Source: Patescibacteria group bacterium UBA918 (GTDB taxonomy: Bacteria > Patescibacteriota > Minisyncoccia > Phycocordibacterales > UBA918). Taken from it: a stretch of 8,124 bases of DNA. Below the pieces are notes generated by a model that ran no database searches, was not told the DNA's origin, and saw only the letters and a list, made by a program, of their open reading frames with translations. The stretch covers positions 14,618 to 22,741 of the forward strand of contig DBEA01000015.1 of the NCBI GenBank assembly GCA_002293845.1, in the 5' to 3' direction. Below, in pieces: positions 5,409 through 8,124 of the stretch; the first letter of the stretch is position 1, and each line of letters starts with the position of its first letter. Both the position numbers and the translations under genes were made by a program.

Positions 5409-6175
5409 TCATGTTAAACACTATCGGTCTATACACGATGTTCCGCCGCGAAGTGAAGCGCACCTTTCGCGTGGTCGTTCAAACCCTGGTGGCACCAGTG
5501 ATATCCGCCACGCTTTACATTTTTATCTTTGGCACTGTTATCGGCACCAGAATCGACGATTTCGCCGGCGTGCCATACATCTCGTTCGTGTTTCCGGGCG
5601 TGCTAATGCTCTCGATCATCAACGCGTCCTTCGCTTCGGCCTCTTCCGCCCTTTATTTCATGCGCTTCACGCGTGGCATCGAGGAGATTCTCATCGCTCC
5701 ATTCTCATATGTGGAGATGTTGATCGGATTCGTGGGCAGCGCCGTCACTCGCGCGCTGATGGTGGCTTTTCTCATCCTGACGGTCGGATTACTTTTCGGA
5801 GCAGTCAATCTGGTAAATCCACTCATGTTTGTCGTCTATGTGGCAGCTATATCGGCGATATTCGCCATGCTCGGCATCATCGTCGCTCTCTGGGCGGAGA
5901 GCTTTGAGCAACTGCAAGTGCTCAACACCTTCGTCATCACGCCGCTCACGTATCTCGGAGGCATCTTCTATTCCGTGACCTTCTTGCCGCCACTGGCCGC
6001 CACCATCACTCATTTCAACCCTTTCTTTTACTTCGCCGACGCCGTAAGGAGCAGCATGATCGGTTATAGCGAAGCCAACAGCGCGATCGGCGCGTTGGTC
6101 ATTTTCGGACTAGTCGTCACTCTCGGGATTCTGGTGACCTACTTGTTCCGGATCGGTTGGAAGATCAGAAGTTAG
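5405..6175 (+). CDS. ABC-2 type exporter, permease (YadH-like), 256 aa
   Basis: This is the membrane half of the exporter. Six hydrophobic segments are visible at about 24-48, 57-80, 105-130, 137-162, 171-193 and 226-248. The stretch from about 165 to 213, with SFEQLQVLNTFVITPLTYLG (166-185), then GIFYSVTFLPP and NPFFYFADAVR, is the typical ABC-2 permease block seen in YadH, NodJ and DrrB. The length equals that of E. coli YadH (256). The N-terminal FRREVKRTFRV is the usual amphipathic cytoplasmic helix. The start ATG at 5405 overlaps the ATPase stop; a second ATG at 5411 is an equally possible start. Possible cargoes in this family include lipids, polysaccharides and drugs; nothing nearby picks one. 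Confidence 0.93.
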   Translation: MIMLNTIGLYTMFRREVKRTFRVVVQTLVAPVISATLYIFIFGTVIGTRIDDFAGVPYISFVFPGVLMLSIINASFASASSALYFMRFTRGIEEILIAPFSYVEMLIGFVGSAVTRALMVAFLILTVGLLFGAVNLVNPLMFVVYVAAISAIFAMLGIIVALWAESFEQLQVLNTFVITPLTYLGGIFYSVTFLPPLAATITHFNPFFYFADAVRSSMIGYSEANSAIGALVIFGLVVTLGILVTYLFRIGWKIRS

Positions 6176-6196
6176 GGTTTAGGGATTGAAGGCTAG

Positions 6197-6237
6197 TATC
6201 AACACGCGGACCAGCCAAGCTGGTCCGCGTGTTGATA
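6197..6237. repeat. Perfect 19-bp inverted repeat between the ABC operon and the aldolase gene
   Basis: TATCAACACGCGGACCAGC (6197-6215) is exactly complementary to 6219-6237, with CAA between. It lies 21 bases after the permease stop and can form a terminator-type stem, but no T-tract follows in the + direction. Its right arm reaches into the aldolase -10 region (6233-6241), so it could be a terminator, an operator, or both. Confidence 0.85.
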
Positions 6238-6241
6238 TACT
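6233..6241 (+). promoter_or_regulatory. Extended -10 promoter of the aldolase gene
   Basis: TG-A-TATACT (TG at 6233-6234, -10 box at 6236-6241) predicts a start about six bases before the ATG at 6254. There is no recognisable -35 box and no Shine-Dalgarno sequence. The element overlaps the right arm of the inverted repeat. Confidence 0.6.
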
Positions 6242-6253
6242 TAACTCTAAGTT

Positions 6254-7261
6254 ATGGACACTGAGAGTTTATATAAAACCGCGAAGCTCTTGATGACGCC
6301 GGGCAAGGGTATTCTCGCCGCCGACCAGAGCGTCAGCACCATGAACAAACAGCTCGAGGCCATCGGCGCCACGCCCGAGGCCGAGACCCGGCGGCTGTAT
6401 CGCCAGCTACTTTTCACCGCGCCGGGAATCGAAAAGTACGTCACCGGCATCATCCTCTACGACGCCACTATCCGAAATCACACCGACGATGGTACGGCTT
6501 TCGTAGACCACCTGATCGCCAAAGGTGTCATTCCGATAATCAAAGTCGACAAAAGTACGGTGCCTTTTGAAGGCTTTCCGGGAGAGGTCGTGACCGAGGG
6601 TCTCGACGGCCTCAAAGAACGCCTGGAAGAATATTTCAAAATGGGCGCTCGGGCCGCTAAGTGGCGCGCGGTCGTTAATATCGGCGATGGCCTGCCGACC
6701 TTGGACAGCATCAAGTTCAATTGCATGTTGTTGGCTCGTTATGCCCGACTATGTCAAGAAATAGGATTGGTGCCGATCGTGGAGCCGGAGGTGATATACG
6801 AAGGCACTCACGACCTCGCGCGCGCGGAGGAAGTAACTACGCTGACTCTCCGGACCTTATTCACTGTACTCACTCAGTATCGGGTCGATCTTAAAGCCAC
6901 GATCCTCAAAACCAGCATGGTCCTGTCCGGCAGCAAAAACGCCAAGCCGAGCACGCCGGAGGAAGTGGCGGAGGCGACTTTACAGACGCTCGATAACGCC
7001 GTACCGAACTCGGTCGCTGGCATCGTTTTCCTTTCAGGCGGACAAACCCCGGAGCAAGTGACAGCGAACTTTAACGCCATCGGCAAGCTCGAAAAGGAAA
7101 GCGGTGGTCTGCCGTGGGCGTTGGCTTTTTCTTTCTCTCGCGGTATCGAACAGCCGGTTCAGGAGGTTTGGAAGGGAAAGAGCGAGAACGTCTCGGCCGC
7201 CCAACAAAAATTGATCGAGGTATTGGAAAGGAATTGTAAAGCTGACGCTGGTCAGCTTTAG
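6254..7261 (+). CDS. Class I fructose-bisphosphate aldolase, 335 aa
   Basis: The enzyme reversibly splits fructose 1,6-bisphosphate into dihydroxyacetone phosphate and glyceraldehyde 3-phosphate through a Schiff base, in glycolysis and gluconeogenesis in the cytoplasm. It is the eukaryote-like class I type, not the metal-dependent class II. The residues that align with the rabbit active site are present: Asp24 in GILAADQS, Lys97 in IIKVDK, Lys136 and Arg138 in AAKWRAV, Glu177 in PIVEPEV, and the Schiff-base Lys219 in ATILKTSMV. FLSGGQ (259-264) and PWALAFSFSR (287-296) form the phosphate-binding part. Rabbit aldolase ends in a Tyr that takes part in catalysis; this protein ends ADAGQL without one. 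It is about 30 residues shorter than the animal enzymes. The mRNA is predicted to be nearly leaderless. It is a single-gene unit ending at a bidirectional terminator. Confidence 0.97.
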   Translation: MDTESLYKTAKLLMTPGKGILAADQSVSTMNKQLEAIGATPEAETRRLYRQLLFTAPGIEKYVTGIILYDATIRNHTDDGTAFVDHLIAKGVIPIIKVDKSTVPFEGFPGEVVTEGLDGLKERLEEYFKMGARAAKWRAVVNIGDGLPTLDSIKFNCMLLARYARLCQEIGLVPIVEPEVIYEGTHDLARAEEVTTLTLRTLFTVLTQYRVDLKATILKTSMVLSGSKNAKPSTPEEVAEATLQTLDNAVPNSVAGIVFLSGGQTPEQVTANFNAIGKLEKESGGLPWALAFSFSRGIEQPVQEVWKGKSENVSAAQQKLIEVLERNCKADAGQL

Positions 7262-7326
7262 TTGCATAGCTACAGAGTTGCGTCGTTGCATGGAGGTGGC
7301 GGACCTTAGTTATTCATGAAAAAGAA

Positions 7327-7373
7327 AAAGACCTTGCCGGGGATTCGTTGACGGCAAGGTCTTTGTTTATTTT
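7327..7373. terminator. Bidirectional intrinsic terminator
   Basis: AAAGACCTTGCCG (7327-7339) pairs perfectly with CGGCAAGGTCTTT (7352-7364), with a 12-base loop. T-rich sequence follows on the + side (GTTTATTTTG) and an A-rich run precedes it (7318-7330), which reads as a T-tract on the minus strand. It would end both the aldolase transcript and the minus-strand unit from 7743. Confidence 0.9.
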
Positions 7374-7743
7374 GTGAAGGCCACCAGCCCTGATAATCCG
7401 TTGCCGATTGACGACACAGGACTCAGGGTTGTTGGTCAGACTTCTCCTTTCTCCGCCTCCGCGCGAGCGGGAACAGGGTCCGAAGTTGGGGCGATTCGCG
7501 CCCCGGGTCTCTCAGTGCCTCATGTCGATCGTCATTGACCTGCAGCCAAGACGTCGACCTTGCCGGCAGCGCCCTTGATTCAGGCGCCGATCGGCCAGAG
7601 GCCCTGGAGACGACCAGCGCCGGCACCGCGGCCGCGCACGTGGTCGGTCGAAAGCGCGTCGGCGTCGCCGACCGCGAAGAAGTTGAATCCGAGCTCAAAA
7701 AAGAACGACTGCCTCATTCAAAACTCCCTTATTGTTTGAGACC
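7365..7743 (-). other. Minus-strand transcription unit of about 380-420 nt without a convincing long gene
   Basis: A strong promoter (7776-7749) and a terminator (7364-7327) bracket this GC-rich stretch. The only well-placed ORF is the 45-residue one at 7717-7580. Beyond its TGA the same frame continues to a TAA at 7369-7367, with four in-frame TGAs in all and no in-frame TAA or TAG before the end. The frame read from 7698 to 7423 is open but gives an Arg/Ser/Pro-rich product with a TTG start and no ribosome site. No tmRNA, RNase P, SRP or tRNA signature was seen. Local dyads such as GTCGGCG-A-CGCCGAC (7671-7657) and GGGGCG-CGAAT-CGCCCC (7504-7488) leave a structured RNA possible. Confidence 0.45.
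7580..7717 (-). CDS. Putative 45-residue small protein
   Basis: The ATG at 7717 has AAGGGAG (7730-7724) six bases upstream and a very good promoter before that, so initiation signals are better than for many longer genes here. The peptide has an aromatic N-terminus (MRQSFFFELGFNFFAV), too short and acidic for a sure membrane helix, then an Asp/Ala segment and a Gly/Arg-rich tail. Third codon positions are GC-rich throughout, also past the TGA at 7582-7580, so this could be the intact front of a gene broken by stops. I recognise no family. It may also be an sRNA with a chance ORF. Confidence 0.35.
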   Translation of the reverse strand: MRQSFFFELGFNFFAVGDADALSTDHVRGRGAGAGRLQGLWPIGA

Positions 7744-7748
7744 TTTGT

Positions 7749-7776
7749 ATTATACATAAAGCCATATCAAAGTCAA
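7749..7776 (-). promoter_or_regulatory. Strong promoter for the minus-strand small unit
   Basis: TTGACT (7776-7771), a 16-base spacer and a perfect TATAAT (7754-7749) predict a start near 7743. This is the closest match to full consensus in the window. Confidence 0.75.
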
Positions 7777-7809
7777 GTGGCCTGTGGACAGCTTATTTAA
7801 ACCCACGAT

Positions 7810-7838
7810 TTGACCATCCGGGCTTTTTCTGTTATCTT
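7810..7838 (+). promoter_or_regulatory. rpmG promoter
   Basis: TTGACC (7810-7815), a 17-base spacer and TATCTT (7833-7838) preceded by TG (7830-7831), an extended -10. The predicted start near 7845 gives a leader of about 76 bases. GATAAT (7905-7910) could be a second promoter nearer the gene. Confidence 0.6.
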
Positions 7839-7854
7839 TCTAGCCACTACTTGT

Positions 7855-7920
7855 CCCGTCAGAAATTATGGATTAGTCCATATTTCACCAGGACACGTTA
7901 CTAAGATAATTTCTAACGGG
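7855..7920 (+). promoter_or_regulatory. Leader stem-loop ending at the rpmG start codon
   Basis: CCCGTCAGAAATTAT (7855-7869) pairs with ATAATTTCTAACGGG (7906-7920), 14 of 15 positions, with a single C-A mismatch (7860/7915). The loop may hold a further four-pair stem (GTCC 7876-7879 with GGAC 7891-7894). The right arm ends on the base before the ATG. In the mRNA from the promoter at 7810 the initiation region would be hidden in the stem. Confidence 0.6.
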
Positions 7921-8100
7921 ATGTCACAGGACAAACTCATCAAGCTGGTCTCGAAAGGGGACTCCAAGGGCGTCGGCAAGGGCGACGTTTATTACGTGCG
8001 CTACAACAACAAGAACAAGAAAGATCCTTCTAAGAAGCTCTCTTTGAAGAAGTACAACAAGAAACTTAGGAAGCACGTGGACTACACGCAGAAGAAGTAG
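7921..8100 (+). CDS. rpmG: Large ribosomal subunit protein bL33, 59 aa
   Basis: This is a small basic protein of the 50S subunit near the E site. The order of motifs matches bL33: KLIKLVS (5-11), a tyrosine-containing strand with YYVRYNNKNK (24-33), KKLSLKKYNKKLRKHVDYTQKK at 38-59 with the conserved KL-L-KYD/N, R-KHV and final Lys-rich tail. E. coli bL33 has 55 residues; the extra ones are in the loop about 12-22. There are no cysteines, so it is the zinc-free type. The start at ATG 7921 follows the family; the upstream in-frame TTG at 7810 adds a segment unlike bL33 and is itself part of the promoter. No Shine-Dalgarno sequence is evident, and the start sits at the foot of a leader stem. Confidence 0.93.
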   Translation: MSQDKLIKLVSKGDSKGVGKGDVYYVRYNNKNKKDPSKKLSLKKYNKKLRKHVDYTQKK

Positions 8101-8124
8101 GTGGTGAGAAAAGCGGCGGGCCCC

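Noticed and set aside
6173..6186. Telomere-like TTAGGGTTTAGGG after the permease stop
   Set aside because: Only two units are present and it spans the stop codon; this is most likely chance.
7365..7717. UGA recoded as an amino acid in the minus-strand frame with four in-frame TGAs
   Set aside because: TGA ends the genes at 722, 1404, 1973, 2644, 4034 and 4674, so it is a normal stop in this genome, and GC-rich sequence favours TGA over TAA and TAG by chance.
7365..7743. tmRNA, RNase P RNA, SRP RNA or a tRNA in the minus-strand unit
   Set aside because: No RNase P core sequence, tmRNA ends with CCA, SRP loop motif or GTTCRANYC-type T-loop was found by eye.
7535..7759. + strand ORF with a TTG start, and the minus-strand frame 7698-7423
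   Set aside because: Both lack a ribosome site and a plausible start, and both give Arg/Ser/Cys- or Arg/Pro-rich products of the kind that open GC-rich frames yield by chance; the + frame also ends inside the minus-strand -10 region.

Overview
This window looks like a piece of a Candidate Phyla Radiation (Patescibacteria, most likely Parcubacteria-type) chromosome. Four things suggest this: a PrmC with a very short N-terminal part; a small anchored secreted protein of a type I associate with these genomes (YFGNE, DLNGDGRED, GGGSGTFYY, LGDRIAPQ); several genes whose predicted transcripts start at or next to the start codon; and small single-gene units separated by hairpins. This is inferred from the sequence alone, without a database search. 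UGA is an ordinary stop here (most genes end in TGA), so the recoded Gracilibacteria and Absconditabacteria are unlikely.

Layout. 1-601 (-) is the N-terminal half of histidyl-tRNA synthetase. From 640 to 2570 (+) there are three orphan genes, each with its own promoter and a hairpin near its stop: a helical protein of unknown function, a four-helix membrane protein and an NlpC/P60-like protein. At 2644-3237 (+) is an anchored secreted protein. It meets prmC (-), the release-factor glutamine methyltransferase, tail to tail with no base between the stop codons. prmC is divergent from a gene at 4034-4582 (+) for a free-standing RNA polymerase alpha C-terminal-domain protein, and their two promoters overlap. 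A strong terminator follows. Next come a two-gene ABC-2 exporter operon (ATPase and permease, ATGA overlap), a perfect 19-bp inverted repeat, class I fructose-bisphosphate aldolase and a bidirectional terminator. The stretch 7365-7745 holds a minus-strand unit with a very good promoter but at most a 45-residue ORF. Last is ribosomal protein bL33 behind a structured leader.

How the genes work together. hisS, prmC and rpmG belong to translation and the aldolase to central carbon metabolism. The ABC pair exports an unknown substrate. The window contains no mobile element, CRISPR array, tRNA or rRNA that I can recognise. The most unusual items are the alpha-CTD protein with its shared promoter region, the apparent split between leaderless genes and Shine-Dalgarno-led genes, the bL33 leader stem, the inverted repeat at the aldolase promoter, and the small minus-strand unit at 7365-7745.
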